Part shown: positions 18,053-27,162 of the stretch, in pieces | Position numbering within the stretch: the stretch's first letter is position 1 | How the letters are laid out: each line of letters begins with the position of its first letter | Assembly (NCBI RefSeq): GCF_017301615.1 | Contig: NZ_CP059066.1 | Span: 2,678,888 to 2,742,887, forward strand | DNA: 64,000 nucleotides | Direction of reading: 5' to 3' | Source: Koleobacter methoxysyntrophicus | GTDB taxonomy: Bacteria > Bacillota > Thermosediminibacteria > Koleobacterales > Koleobacteraceae | Notes under the pieces: model-generated | Told to the model about the DNA's origin: nothing | What the model saw: the letters and a program-made list of their open reading frames with translations, nothing else | Database searches by the model: none | Program-made: the position numbers and the translations under genes

Positions 18053-19381
18053 TTGTTCAGGAACTTTTATAAAAAGATATTAATTACAGCAGGTTTAACA
18101 GCATTAATAGGTGAAGTTTATTTTTATCCTTTCGGTACAGGTTTTCGCTTTACGGCTGGGGTTATAGCTATTTCCTTTTTAACTCTATACTTTAAAGAGA
18201 TTCCCGAAACTATTTTAATACCTTTTTCCGGCGTCATAGTTTTCATGTTCAGGGTTTTTTTAAGTACCATTCTACGAGATACACCTCTTATACATGCAAT
18301 AAATTTACATTATCCTTCTTTCTTTTTTTATTTGACTTATGGCCTAATTTTAAAGTTTGCAAAAATTAGATTATTGTTAAGATATCCCGTAAATTTCATT
18401 TCAGTAATGGCTTTAGCTGACATATGTTCTAATATGGTAGAGCTTTGTATAAGACATGAAATGAACCTTGTATATATTCGAAATGTTTTAACCCCTGTAA
18501 TAGGAGTTGGATTAATACGAAGTATTATAACTTTTTCCTTCTACTGGCTTATAGAGCGGTATAAACTTATAATACTGAATGAAGAACATCAAAAACGCTA
18601 TTCGGAACTTTTAGAACTTCTATCGGAGCTAAAAGCAGAACTCTTCTACATGAAAAAATCTACCAATGACTTAGAAAACGCTATGAAAGAAGGTTATGAA
18701 TTATACCAGCAATTAAACGGGCAGTTAAATGAAAATGAAATTTCTACTTTAAGAAAAAAGGCCTTAAATTTAGCTAAAGATATCCACGAGATTAAAAAGT
18801 GTTATCTTAGAATCTCCTCAGGCTTTATGCAGCTCATGCCGGAAGAAAAAAAAGAAGGTATGGCCATGAGTGCAATTTTATCTATAATACGGACTAATAC
18901 TGAAAGATGGATGAATACCAAAGGTATAAAAGCTGAATTAAGGATTTATCTGGAGAGAGATTTAATAATAACTAAATATTTTACCCTTTTTTCAATTTTA
19001 AATAATTTATTAAACAATGCTCTAGATGCTCTTGAAAAACAAAAAAACGGAATAATAGAGATTAAATTGTGCGTTATCAATGATCAATATATAAAACTAA
19101 TGGTTTTTGATAATGGCCAGGGTATAAATCCGAAAGACCTGCCTTACATCTTTGAACCCGGATTTTCAACGAAATTTATGGAAGATGGTTCAATTTCTAC
19201 GGGTTTAGGGCTCACTCATGTCAAAAACCTTCTAGAGGAAATGGATGGTAAAATCACCGTTAAATCATACCCTGGAAAAGGAACTAAATTTGAAATATTA
19301 ATCCCATTGCATAAAAGGTTTACAAAAATCTTTGATACAAGGGGGACAACCTATGAAGTTCAGGTTGATGGTCGTAGATGA
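18053..19381 (+). CDS. Membrane sensor histidine kinase, GlnK/YcbA-like
   Basis: A 442-residue kinase. About five or six membrane helices fill residues 5-170, followed by a coiled coil, a phospho-acceptor region around His245 (DIHEIKK), and a GHKL ATPase with N-box NNLLNNALDALE (317-328), G1 DNGQG (353-357) and GLGL (384-387). The DIHEIKK acceptor and the partner regulator resemble B. subtilis GlnK (YcbA), which responds to glutamine. The start is TTG with GGAGG 10 bases upstream. It overlaps the regulator gene by 29 bases. Confidence 0.88.
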   Translation: MFRNFYKKILITAGLTALIGEVYFYPFGTGFRFTAGVIAISFLTLYFKEIPETILIPFSGVIVFMFRVFLSTILRDTPLIHAINLHYPSFFFYLTYGLILKFAKIRLLLRYPVNFISVMALADICSNMVELCIRHEMNLVYIRNVLTPVIGVGLIRSIITFSFYWLIERYKLIILNEEHQKRYSELLELLSELKAELFYMKKSTNDLENAMKEGYELYQQLNGQLNENEISTLRKKALNLAKDIHEIKKCYLRISSGFMQLMPEEKKEGMAMSAILSIIRTNTERWMNTKGIKAELRIYLERDLIITKYFTLFSILNNLLNNALDALEKQKNGIIEIKLCVINDQYIKLMVFDNGQGINPKDLPYIFEPGFSTKFMEDGSISTGLGLTHVKNLLEEMDGKITVKSYPGKGTKFEILIPLHKRFTKIFDTRGTTYEVQVDGRR

Positions 19382-20219
19382 TGATAAAGCTCTAAGGCGG
19401 ATACTAGCTAACATTATTGAGAATAATAATCTCGGGGAAATAGTAGACGAAGCTTCAGATGGAGAGGAAGCAGAGGGAAAAATAATCGCATTAAAGCCGG
19501 ATATAGTTCTTATGGATCTATTGCTTCCCGGTAAAGATGGTATTGAGGTTATACATAATATTAAAAAAAGGGGGATAAAGACCTACTTCATAATGATTTC
19601 ACAGGTAGAGGCTGAAGATTTGGTAACACAGGCCTATAAGAGCGGTATAGAGTTTTTCATCCATAAACCGATTAATACCATCGAAACAATAAAAGTAATA
19701 TCTAAGGTTGAGGAAATTATAAAATTAAAAACAACCTTTCAAATGGTAAGAGATACTGTAATCAGTATCGAAAAACCGGATTCGGAAATATATGTTAATA
19801 GAAATACAAGTCGGATTGATTTTTTACTTGCAGATTTAGGTATATTAGGGGAAGCTGGAAGTGAGGATATTAGAATAACTATTGAAAATTATGATTCTCT
19901 CAAAGATAATATAAACAATCTTCAAGACCTGTATGAATTTCTTCATAACTATTATATATCCAAAGGCAAAAAGAAATCCTCGGATTCTAAAGCTATAGAA
20001 ATGAGGATTCGTCGGGCTATAACCAAAGCATTACAGAATATTGCCTCAATGGGTACAGAAAATTATGACAGCGAACAATTTTTGCGATATGCTCCAATCC
20101 TTTTCGATTTTAAAGAAATAAAAAAAGAAATGGATTATGTTAGGGGCAAATCTAAAAAAGGGGGAAAAATAAATATCAAAAAATTCATTGAAGGAAGCAT
20201 ACTGCTCTGCAAAGAATAG
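19353..20219 (+). CDS. Response regulator with YcbB/GlnL-type output domain
   Basis: A 288-residue protein. The receiver domain has Asp9/Asp10, phospho-acceptor Asp55 (VLMDLLLPG), Ser83 and Lys105 (HKP). The C-terminal region (FLLADLGILGEAGSEDI... RRAITKALQNIASMG) resembles the YcbB DNA-binding domain of B. subtilis GlnL, which activates glutaminase and glutamine transport. I start it at ATG 19353 after GGGGGA, inside the end of the kinase gene. The divergent TRAP-TAXI operon is an obvious candidate target; this is inference. Confidence 0.85.
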   Translation: MKFRLMVVDDDKALRRILANIIENNNLGEIVDEASDGEEAEGKIIALKPDIVLMDLLLPGKDGIEVIHNIKKRGIKTYFIMISQVEAEDLVTQAYKSGIEFFIHKPINTIETIKVISKVEEIIKLKTTFQMVRDTVISIEKPDSEIYVNRNTSRIDFLLADLGILGEAGSEDIRITIENYDSLKDNINNLQDLYEFLHNYYISKGKKKSSDSKAIEMRIRRAITKALQNIASMGTENYDSEQFLRYAPILFDFKEIKKEMDYVRGKSKKGGKINIKKFIEGSILLCKE

Positions 20220-20259
20220 ATTCTAACTCAATATAAAGCAATGTAGTACGTTAGAATCT
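20218..20259. terminator. Long-loop hairpin between convergent genes
   Basis: AGATTCTAAC pairs perfectly with GTTAGAATCT around a 22-base loop, between the response regulator and the MBL gene. T-runs are weak, so its role as terminator is uncertain. Confidence 0.45.
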
Positions 20260-20272
20260 GCTATTTAAAAAT

Positions 20273-21010
20273 TTATATAATATAAGTTTTACCCTCAAGG
20301 GCTATGTTGACATCGACTGTTTCAATTTGCTTGGCTTCTTTTAATATATCCTCCGGTTCATGGGTCGGCCAGAAATGGGTCAAAAGCAGTCTTTTTACCC
20401 CCGCTTTATAACCAATCATTGCCGCCTGCCGGCCGGTCATATGATATTTACCAACCTCTTCGTTATAATCCATCTCTCTTAAGGCCGCTTCACAAAGAAA
20501 TAGGTCTATATCTTTAGCTAAAGATATTAAGTTTTCGTCATATCCTGTATCAGCGGAATAAAGGATTTTTTTGCTTCCTTTGATTGCTACCAACCCCCAG
20601 CACATAACAGAATGTTTTACAGGGAAAAAGTCAATATTTATCTCACCGATTTTGTACCTCTTATCACCATTAATAGTTTCGATATCTATAGCATCTTTAT
20701 ACTTAATCAGTTCTACCAGTTCACCGGGGCTTTCAGGCACATATACTTTTAAAGGCCCCCTTTGTCCTGATAACAAAAGACTATCCACAGCATACCTCAA
20801 AGTCATAAGGTCACTAAAATGATCCCAGTGGAGGTGGGACAGGATAACAGCTGAAAGGTTTTTAATGGAACAATACTTCTGCAGTCTGCTAACTACACCG
20901 CTTCCACAGTCAATTAAGACCTTTACCATGTCATCCTCTAATAAATATCCAGAACATGCCCTCCCCTCAGCAGGATATGCTCCACAATTTCCTAATACCG
21001 TTAATTTCAC
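20273..21010 (-). CDS. MBL-fold metallo-hydrolase, RNase Z-like
   Basis: A 245-residue single-domain metallo-beta-lactamase fold protein. The metal-binding motif is SHLHWDHFSD (about 58-67), followed by downstream ligands in YSADTG and LTHFWPTH. It most resembles the RNase Z/ElaC-like hydrolases often annotated as MBL-fold proteins; a tRNA-processing role cannot be claimed. It is cytoplasmic, with no signal peptide, and monocistronic. Confidence 0.85.
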   Translation of the reverse strand: MKLTVLGNCGAYPAEGRACSGYLLEDDMVKVLIDCGSGVVSRLQKYCSIKNLSAVILSHLHWDHFSDLMTLRYAVDSLLLSGQRGPLKVYVPESPGELVELIKYKDAIDIETINGDKRYKIGEINIDFFPVKHSVMCWGLVAIKGSKKILYSADTGYDENLISLAKDIDLFLCEAALREMDYNEEVGKYHMTGRQAAMIGYKAGVKRLLLTHFWPTHEPEDILKEAKQIETVDVNIALEGKTYII

Positions 21011-21050
21011 TGGTATCCATCTCCTTTTTGATTAAATAAATTTATCATTA

Positions 21051-22448
21051 TTATTTGTAAATAACAAGATTCTTCCCCTGTTTCTTTGCTCTATACATAG
21101 CGTTATCTGCTTCAATTATAAGCCTTTCCCAATTATCGGCATCTTCAGGAAAAGTCGCTATTCCAATACTCGCTGTTAAAAATATTTTTTTATTTTTTTT
21201 ATTTTTCAACTCCCCACAGGATAAATCTATCATGCTAATATTATTTCTAATTTTATTTGCCACAATAAATCCGCCCTGTTTATCCGTTTCAGGTAAAATT
21301 ATCCCAAATTCTTCCCCTCCATACCGCGCAACAATATCACTTTTCCTAGTATTACTACATATTATAGCCGCAACCCTTTTTAAAATCTGGTCTCCTACCG
21401 GATGACCAAAGGTGTCATTTACCAGTTTAAAATCATCCAGATCGATCATTAGAACGGTAAGAGGTCTTTTATATCTTCGTGCCTCATAAACCTCTTTTTC
21501 AAGCTTATTTATGAAATACCTATAATTATAAAGGTTTGTCAACTCATCTGTAATAGCCTGTTTTTTAGCAGATTCCATCAACCGGGCATTTGCAATAGCG
21601 ATTGAGACTTGTTCCGCAAAAAGCTCCATATATTTTATCTCCTTCGGAGTAAAAGCATCCAAATCCTTACTTTCAATATTTAATACCCCTAGCACCTTCC
21701 CTTTGTGTTTTATCGGAACAGCAAGTTCAGATCTGGCTCCCTCAACACCGCCAATGTACCTTTTATCCTTGGTTACATCTCGTACAAGTATCGTTTCACC
21801 CTTTTGGGCAGCAGTACCGGTAATACCCTGACCCAGTTTAACCCTGAACCCTGGTTTTATTTTTTCTTGATAATGCCTTAATGAAACAATTTCCAGATAT
21901 TCATTTTTTTCATCAACTAATAAAATAGCAATGGCAGAATACCCGAAACTTACGTCTATTAGTTCTATCAGCTTTTCCGATAATTCTACAATATCTAAAA
22001 TAGATGATGTAATTTTTATGGTATTATAAAGAAATTCATATTTACTTTGGGCTTCCATTAGATTCTCATAAAGGACCTTTAACCTTTTGTTTTGGTGCCT
22101 CATATTATTTGAAAGACACCCGGTTATTATTCCAACTACTGGAAAGTTTAGTAATAGAGGAATATATTGCATAATTTCTTCAAAAAACAGATTCAAATCA
22201 TTTTTATCGAATAAATTAGCAATAATAATAAAATTGCTTATCAATGCAGAAATAAGGCCGGCTTTCAACCCGCCAACCATAGCTGATATAATTACCGGAA
22301 AAATTAAAATCATATGCATGGCAAAAACCGGTTCATAAAATCCAATAAAAAGCAGATATACCATGTACCATAGAAAAATAAAAAAGTATATTCTTAATTT
22401 CGGTTTACCGAATATATTTTCACATATTATTTTTAAAATAGAATCCAT
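21051..22448 (-). CDS. GAF-GGDEF diguanylate cyclase with N-terminal membrane region
   Basis: A 465-residue protein. About four to six hydrophobic helices occupy residues 15-120, a GAF sensor domain covers about 150-290, and a GGDEF domain ends the protein with the active-site motif RYGGEEFGIIL. GGEEF is a catalytically competent variant. It makes c-di-GMP from GTP in response to an unknown ligand. An HD-GYP protein at 42708 may be an opposing phosphodiesterase. It is divergent from ddl. Confidence 0.9.
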   Translation of the reverse strand: MDSILKIICENIFGKPKLRIYFFIFLWYMVYLLFIGFYEPVFAMHMILIFPVIISAMVGGLKAGLISALISNFIIIANLFDKNDLNLFFEEIMQYIPLLLNFPVVGIITGCLSNNMRHQNKRLKVLYENLMEAQSKYEFLYNTIKITSSILDIVELSEKLIELIDVSFGYSAIAILLVDEKNEYLEIVSLRHYQEKIKPGFRVKLGQGITGTAAQKGETILVRDVTKDKRYIGGVEGARSELAVPIKHKGKVLGVLNIESKDLDAFTPKEIKYMELFAEQVSIAIANARLMESAKKQAITDELTNLYNYRYFINKLEKEVYEARRYKRPLTVLMIDLDDFKLVNDTFGHPVGDQILKRVAAIICSNTRKSDIVARYGGEEFGIILPETDKQGGFIVANKIRNNISMIDLSCGELKNKKNKKIFLTASIGIATFPEDADNWERLIIEADNAMYRAKKQGKNLVIYK

Positions 22449-22851
22449 GAAGGTAGCCCACCTTCTTTTAGTAATCTAAACTAAATCCAATAAACACTAT
22501 ATATTATTAATTTTTATATATTCGGTATTTTTTTCTTTTTTCCTGCTTGAGGTATTGAAAAAAAATAATAATAGATAAGATTTTAAAGTGCTAATAGCTT
22601 TTCTGAACAAGGTTTTTCCATCCCATTTAAGCTATTATATAACTATAACATTACAGCCTTATTTTAAATATAATACGCTGTCTTCAGGGCATCTTTTCCC
22701 TTTATTATACTTTTAAATTGATATTCTTTCAATAAAAATATATTTTTATATAAAATATTCCTATATTAATTATCTATTGAATAAAAATTAAATAAAGGTT
22801 ACAATTTAGAATGAGGCTTTGTTCTGTTACTTTCTGAAAGGAGATGTTCAG
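22449..22851. other. 403-bp AT-rich divergent intergenic region (diguanylate cyclase / ddl)
   Basis: Apart from the ddl ribosome-binding site, the only structure seen is an 8-bp inverted repeat AATAGCTT (22593-22600) / AAGCTATT (22629-22636) with a 28-base loop. I find no c-di-GMP riboswitch motif or small gene. Confidence 0.4.
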
Positions 22852-23931
22852 ATGAAAAAAAAGAGGATAGGTGTAATCTTTGGTGGACAATCAGGGGAAC
22901 ATGAAGTATCTTTAATGTCTTCAACTTCTATTATAAAGGTAATAGACAGGGAAAAGTACGATGTAGTCATGATAGGAATAACAAAAAATGGGGAATGGCT
23001 GTTATATAACGGGGATGTTGACAAAATCAAATCAGGAGAATGGGAAAAAGAAGGAATTAGGGCTTTTTTCCCGCCAAATGCTAATTATAAGGGATTAATA
23101 ACCTTCAGTAACGGTAAAGAAGAATTTCACCCCCTTGATATTGTATTCCCGGTCCTCCACGGGCCAAGAGGCGAAGATGGAACAATCCAGGGGCTTTTTG
23201 AAATTTCGCAAATTCCTTATGTTAGCAGCGGGGTAATGTCATCTGCCCTGGGAATGGATAAATTCTTTTCAAAAAAACTATTTGACCATGCCGGCCTTCC
23301 CATTGTTAAATATAAGGTTTTCCATAAAAAAGAAATCCTCCTCGATATAGAAACGATTATTCAGATAGTTGAAAGGGATTTAGGGTATCCCTGTTTTGTT
23401 AAACCCTGCAATCTAGGGTCTAGTGTTGGAGTAAGTAAGGCTCATAATCGTCCTGAACTTATCGATGCCCTCCAGATAGCGTCAAAATACGATAGGAGAG
23501 TCCTTGTAGAAGAGTTCGTTAAAGCCAGGGAAATCGAACTCTCTGTTTTTGGTAATAATGAACCTAAAGTATCTATTCCGGGAGAAATTATACCATCAAA
23601 CGAATTCTACGATTATGTTGCCAAGTATTTTGATGGGGGAAAAACCAAACTGATCATTCCGGCTCCTCTTTCTGAATCTGTAATAAAGAGATTTCAGGAA
23701 CTTGCGTTAAAAGCATATAGAGCACTGGATTGTTCCATATATGCCCGGGTAGATTTCTTCTATAATGAGGAACAGGATAAAATTTACATTAATGAATTAA
23801 ATACAATTCCCGGCTTTACCCATGCAAGCATGTATCCAAAACTATGGGAAGCTACAGGGATCTCATATCCACAACTTATTAATAAACTTATAGACTTAGC
23901 ATTTGAAAGGTACGAAGAAATTAAACAATAA
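22852..23931 (+). CDS. ddl: D-alanine--D-alanine ligase
   Basis: A 359-residue ATP-grasp ligase that makes the D-Ala-D-Ala dipeptide of peptidoglycan. The N-terminus has GVIFGGQSGEHEVSLMS, with the conserved Glu that binds the first D-Ala, then HGPRGEDGTIQG, and ending NELNTIPGFT with the ADP/metal residues. The ATG at 22852 follows AAAGGAG at 8 bases; a frame extending to 22819 is rejected. It is monocistronic. Confidence 0.96.
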   Translation: MKKKRIGVIFGGQSGEHEVSLMSSTSIIKVIDREKYDVVMIGITKNGEWLLYNGDVDKIKSGEWEKEGIRAFFPPNANYKGLITFSNGKEEFHPLDIVFPVLHGPRGEDGTIQGLFEISQIPYVSSGVMSSALGMDKFFSKKLFDHAGLPIVKYKVFHKKEILLDIETIIQIVERDLGYPCFVKPCNLGSSVGVSKAHNRPELIDALQIASKYDRRVLVEEFVKAREIELSVFGNNEPKVSIPGEIIPSNEFYDYVAKYFDGGKTKLIIPAPLSESVIKRFQELALKAYRALDCSIYARVDFFYNEEQDKIYINELNTIPGFTHASMYPKLWEATGISYPQLINKLIDLAFERYEEIKQ

Positions 23932-23955
23932 AAGCCTTTTCGGATTTTTTTATCA

Positions 23956-23987
23956 TTGCCCCCTGCATGGGGGTCTATTTTTTTTTA
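23956..23987 (+). terminator. Terminator of ddl
   Basis: CCCCC-TGCAT-GGGGG (23959-23973) followed by TCTA and a run of at least nine T. Confidence 0.8.
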
Positions 23988-24009
23988 CCCCTTTTCCCTC
24001 TTCTATTTA

Positions 24010-24468
24010 TCATACCCTTATACCCTTTCTCATCTTTATTCTAGAAATCAATATATGTGTATCTATTCTTTTGATTCCTTTTAAAGAATATATATTTCGT
24101 CTTAAAAATTCTTCAAGGTCTTCATTTAATTCAAGGATAGCATGGACATGAAGCAGACTTGAACCTGTCATTTGATAGATATCGGTAATGCTTTCATATT
24201 CAGCCAGTGTTTCAGCCACTCTATACAGGTATTGGGGTTCAACTTCAATGGTAAAATAAGCGGATACGTTTCTTCCCACCTTCTGGGGGTTAATAATTAT
24301 TGTAAACCTCTCGATTATTCCCCTTTCTAATAGAGACTCGATACGGCTCTTAACTGCTACCCTTGATAGGTTAACTTTTTTTGCTAAATCCACATAAGAC
24401 ATTCTTCCATTTTCCATAAGATAATTCAAAATTTTACTGTCTATTTCATCTAAATTTGAAAATTGCAT
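24010..24468 (-). CDS. Lrp/AsnC-family transcriptional regulator
   Basis: A 152-residue protein. The N-terminal AsnC-type helix-turn-helix (LDEIDSKILNYLMENGRMSY... LSRVAVKSRIESL) is followed by a ligand-binding RAM-like domain (YFTIEVEPQYLY... VHAIL). The family senses amino acids and forms octamers or dimers. The ATG follows AAGGTGGGG. It is 25 bases downstream of the chromate transporter gene on the same strand, so the two may be co-transcribed; the ligand is unknown. Confidence 0.88.
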   Translation of the reverse strand: MQFSNLDEIDSKILNYLMENGRMSYVDLAKKVNLSRVAVKSRIESLLERGIIERFTIIINPQKVGRNVSAYFTIEVEPQYLYRVAETLAEYESITDIYQMTGSSLLHVHAILELNEDLEEFLRRNIYSLKGIKRIDTHILISRIKMRKGIRV

Positions 24469-24493
24469 TATATCCCCACCTTTTCGATTAATA

Positions 24494-25024
24494 TTACCTT
24501 ATAAAAAAACCTCCATATGCCAGTGCCATCACAACCACAATAGCAGGGTGAATCTTTAAAAATTGAATTAAAACCAGGCTTAATGCTGCTATTGCAATCG
24601 CTGTATAATTGGTTAATGAATTAGGAATCATATCCCATATAAGAAGGCCTAAAAGAATAATGACAACAGGTTTAATAGCTTTAATCATACCTTTTATCTG
24701 AGGTAGGTCTTTAAATACCGACATGATGTTGTACAGCAAAAGCATTACAAACAAAGAAGGCCCTATCATCCCAAGGACAGCCATAAAGGCCCCGGGCAGG
24801 CCGGCTACTTTATAACCGATATATCCCGCCATCTTTGTGGCAATGGGGCCGGGTAAAGCATTGCCAATGGCAAGCACCTGGCTAAATTCATCAATGGTCA
24901 GCCACTTATAATTTTCTACTACCTCAATCTGAACCAAAGGAATTGAAGAAGGCCCCCCTCCATACCCTAAAACCCCAACCCTTCCGAATGCGATAAATAA
25001 TTGCAATAGTTTCAATAGTTTCAA
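24494..25024 (-). CDS. Single-domain chromate transporter (CHR family)
   Basis: A 176-residue membrane protein of the short-chain CHR type: FGRVGVLGYGGGPSSIPL, the conserved gating FGRVG/GGG region, and LAIGNALPGPIATKMAGYIGY. The start is TTG after GAGGGGGG, and the frame begins with two tandem 9-base TTGAAACTA units. Short CHR proteins normally come as an adjacent pair that works as a heterodimer; only one is here. True substrate unknown (chromate or another oxyanion). Confidence 0.88.
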   Translation of the reverse strand: MKLLKLLQLFIAFGRVGVLGYGGGPSSIPLVQIEVVENYKWLTIDEFSQVLAIGNALPGPIATKMAGYIGYKVAGLPGAFMAVLGMIGPSLFVMLLLYNIMSVFKDLPQIKGMIKAIKPVVIILLGLLIWDMIPNSLTNYTAIAIAALSLVLIQFLKIHPAIVVVMALAYGGFFIR

Positions 25025-25179
25025 TAGTTTTCCCCCCTCTATTATTCAAGAACCTCAAATTTCAAATAAGTACCGGATGGTTTTTCAAAAAGAAAAATAA
25101 CTTTAACATTATGATAGCATTAGCGGCTTATTTCTGTCAATAATTAAATAACTTACTTCGTTATGCCTGATTCCTTAAT

Positions 25180-25204
25180 AAAAAAGCCTGCCCAAAAAGG
25201 ACAG
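25180..25204 (-). terminator. Terminator of the sel operon
   Basis: On the minus strand CTGTCC, five T, GGGCAG, then GCTTTTTT. It lies 43 bases after the selB stop. Confidence 0.8.
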
Positions 25205-25246
25205 ATTAAACTTTCAATTGCGCAGAAGATGTCGTCTGTTCCATAT

Positions 25247-27142
25247 TTACCTTAATACCCTCTCATCATCGACACGGCGTGTAAGCTTTATGTCATCAAA
25301 ATGTTCTAAAAGGGGTAAAGCAAATTTTCTCGTAGTCTTCAAAAGATCTCTGAATTCTCCAAGGTTTATTTTCCCTTTTTCTTTTAGGTGCTTTATAAGA
25401 AGTTCTCTGGCTTTTGAATAATATTCACTATGAAATACAATATCTTCTCTTACTTTTATTAATAGGCCCATTTCAATCATTGAATTATAAATAGAGGCTA
25501 TCTCTTCTTTGCTGGAATTAATACTATTAAAGAGCTCTTCTATCCCCGGTGGGGTAAATCCCCCTTTTAAATATAAATCCTCAATATATACCTTAAGCTT
25601 CTCCTGTTCAGGGGAGTAACTGACTTGAAAATCCTTTAATGCGATTATACCCTCCTTGCTTTTTATCGTCCCCTTTTTTTCATATTTATCAAGCAATAGC
25701 TGAAACCCCTGAGAAGGCAATTTCAACTTCTCTCTAAGCTCCTCTTTTGAAATACCGCGTTTTAAAGGAAACTTTTTATGAAATTCCCTCAATATTTCAA
25801 TAATTTTGTTTTCTACCCTATTCAAAAAATCCTTGTGAAGAAATACATCCTTTTGATTAATTCTTGCCTTTATCACAATGCAATTCATAATTAGTCTTTC
25901 TAGGGTAGCTTTGAAGTCTCTTCTGCCGTAAAGGTTAAAAAGCTCCCCTTCGACAGGAAAATCTGGACTCTTCTCCATTATAATACAGCTTAATAACTCT
26001 TCGGAAGTCCCCTTCTCCCTCAACAGCAATTCATTTATTATCTTTTTATTGAAAGCCTTTTCTCTCTTTGTGCTAACTTTTAGCACTTCTCCGCCCCCTA
26101 TGGTAGTTAATGGAGAATAGGTTCTCAGAACATATCTATCTCCCGGAAGGACGGCCACGGGTTCTTCTAACCTAAACTGAACAAAGGCCTTTTCTCCTGG
26201 ATTTAATTCTTTTTTATCAAGGAGAACACACCGACATATTACCTCCTTTGCCCCTATATGAAGCCTGACTCTTTCTAGGTTCTTTAAGGGTTTGGTAATC
26301 CCTTTAAGGAGGGTAAGGCTGCAGTCTAGAAATTCTGTATTCCTTAATAGACCCTTTTGTGCAAATACATCTCCCCTGTGAATCTCATCTACCTTTATTC
26401 CAACCAGGTTTATAGCTACCCTTTGGCCTGCCAGTGCTTCATTAACATCAGTTCCGTGAACTTGAAGAGAGCGTACCCTGGAAATGTAACCTTGTGGCAT
26501 GACCTCACCCTCATCATTTACCCTGATCCTCCCTGAAATAAGGGTACCTGTTACTATAGTTCCAAATCCTGAAATGGTAAAAACCCTGTCAATAGGCATT
26601 CTAAATGGTAAGCTTACATCTTTAGGTTCAATAGCTTCAGTCATTGCGTCTATAACTTCCACTAGTTCTTGAAGGCCCTCCCCTGTTTTTGAAGATACAG
26701 GAATAACAGGAGAACCCTCTAAAAACGTCCCTTTAACTTCTTCGTGTATATCCTGTGTCACAAGCTGAAGCCAGTCATCATCCACAAGGTCCTTTTTAGT
26801 TACTACTATAACCCCTTTTTTTATATTAAGGAAAGAAAGGATATTCAGGTGTTCAAAGGTTTGGGGCATCATACCTTCATCTGCAGCAACTACCAGCAAT
26901 ACCAGGTCAATTCCGCTTACCCCCGCAAGCATATTTTTTATAAACCTTTCGTGCCCGGGGACATCTATTATTCCCGCTCTCCTTCCGCTGGGGAGATCGA
27001 AATAAGCAAAACCCAGATCTATGGAAATCCCTCTTTCCTTTTCTTCTTTTAGACGATCTGTTTCAATTTGGGTTAATGATTTTATAAGAGCGGTTTTCCC
27101 ATGGTCAATATGTCCTGCGGTTCCTATTATTATATGTTTCAA
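25247..27142 (-). CDS. selB: Selenocysteine-specific elongation factor SelB
   Basis: A 631-residue translation GTPase. Residues 1-170 carry the G domain ([25 protein letters not shown]), followed by EF-Tu-like domains 2 and 3 and four C-terminal winged-helix repeats that bind the SECIS RNA hairpin. It brings Sec-tRNA to in-frame UGA codons. The start is TTG with AGGGGGG upstream. It is the last gene of the selD-selA-selB operon, whose first gene itself contains a UGA-Sec codon. Confidence 0.95.
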   Translation of the reverse strand: MKHIIIGTAGHIDHGKTALIKSLTQIETDRLKEEKERGISIDLGFAYFDLPSGRRAGIIDVPGHERFIKNMLAGVSGIDLVLLVVAADEGMMPQTFEHLNILSFLNIKKGVIVVTKKDLVDDDWLQLVTQDIHEEVKGTFLEGSPVIPVSSKTGEGLQELVEVIDAMTEAIEPKDVSLPFRMPIDRVFTISGFGTIVTGTLISGRIRVNDEGEVMPQGYISRVRSLQVHGTDVNEALAGQRVAINLVGIKVDEIHRGDVFAQKGLLRNTEFLDCSLTLLKGITKPLKNLERVRLHIGAKEVICRCVLLDKKELNPGEKAFVQFRLEEPVAVLPGDRYVLRTYSPLTTIGGGEVLKVSTKREKAFNKKIINELLLREKGTSEELLSCIIMEKSPDFPVEGELFNLYGRRDFKATLERLIMNCIVIKARINQKDVFLHKDFLNRVENKIIEILREFHKKFPLKRGISKEELREKLKLPSQGFQLLLDKYEKKGTIKSKEGIIALKDFQVSYSPEQEKLKVYIEDLYLKGGFTPPGIEELFNSINSSKEEIASIYNSMIEMGLLIKVREDIVFHSEYYSKARELLIKHLKEKGKINLGEFRDLLKTTRKFALPLLEHFDDIKLTRRVDDERVLR

Positions 27143-27162
27143 GGTAAGTCCCCCCTAAAAGT

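Noticed and set aside
22449-22851. c-di-GMP riboswitch next to the diguanylate cyclase
   Set aside because: No conserved riboswitch core motifs were found; only a weak long-loop hairpin is present.
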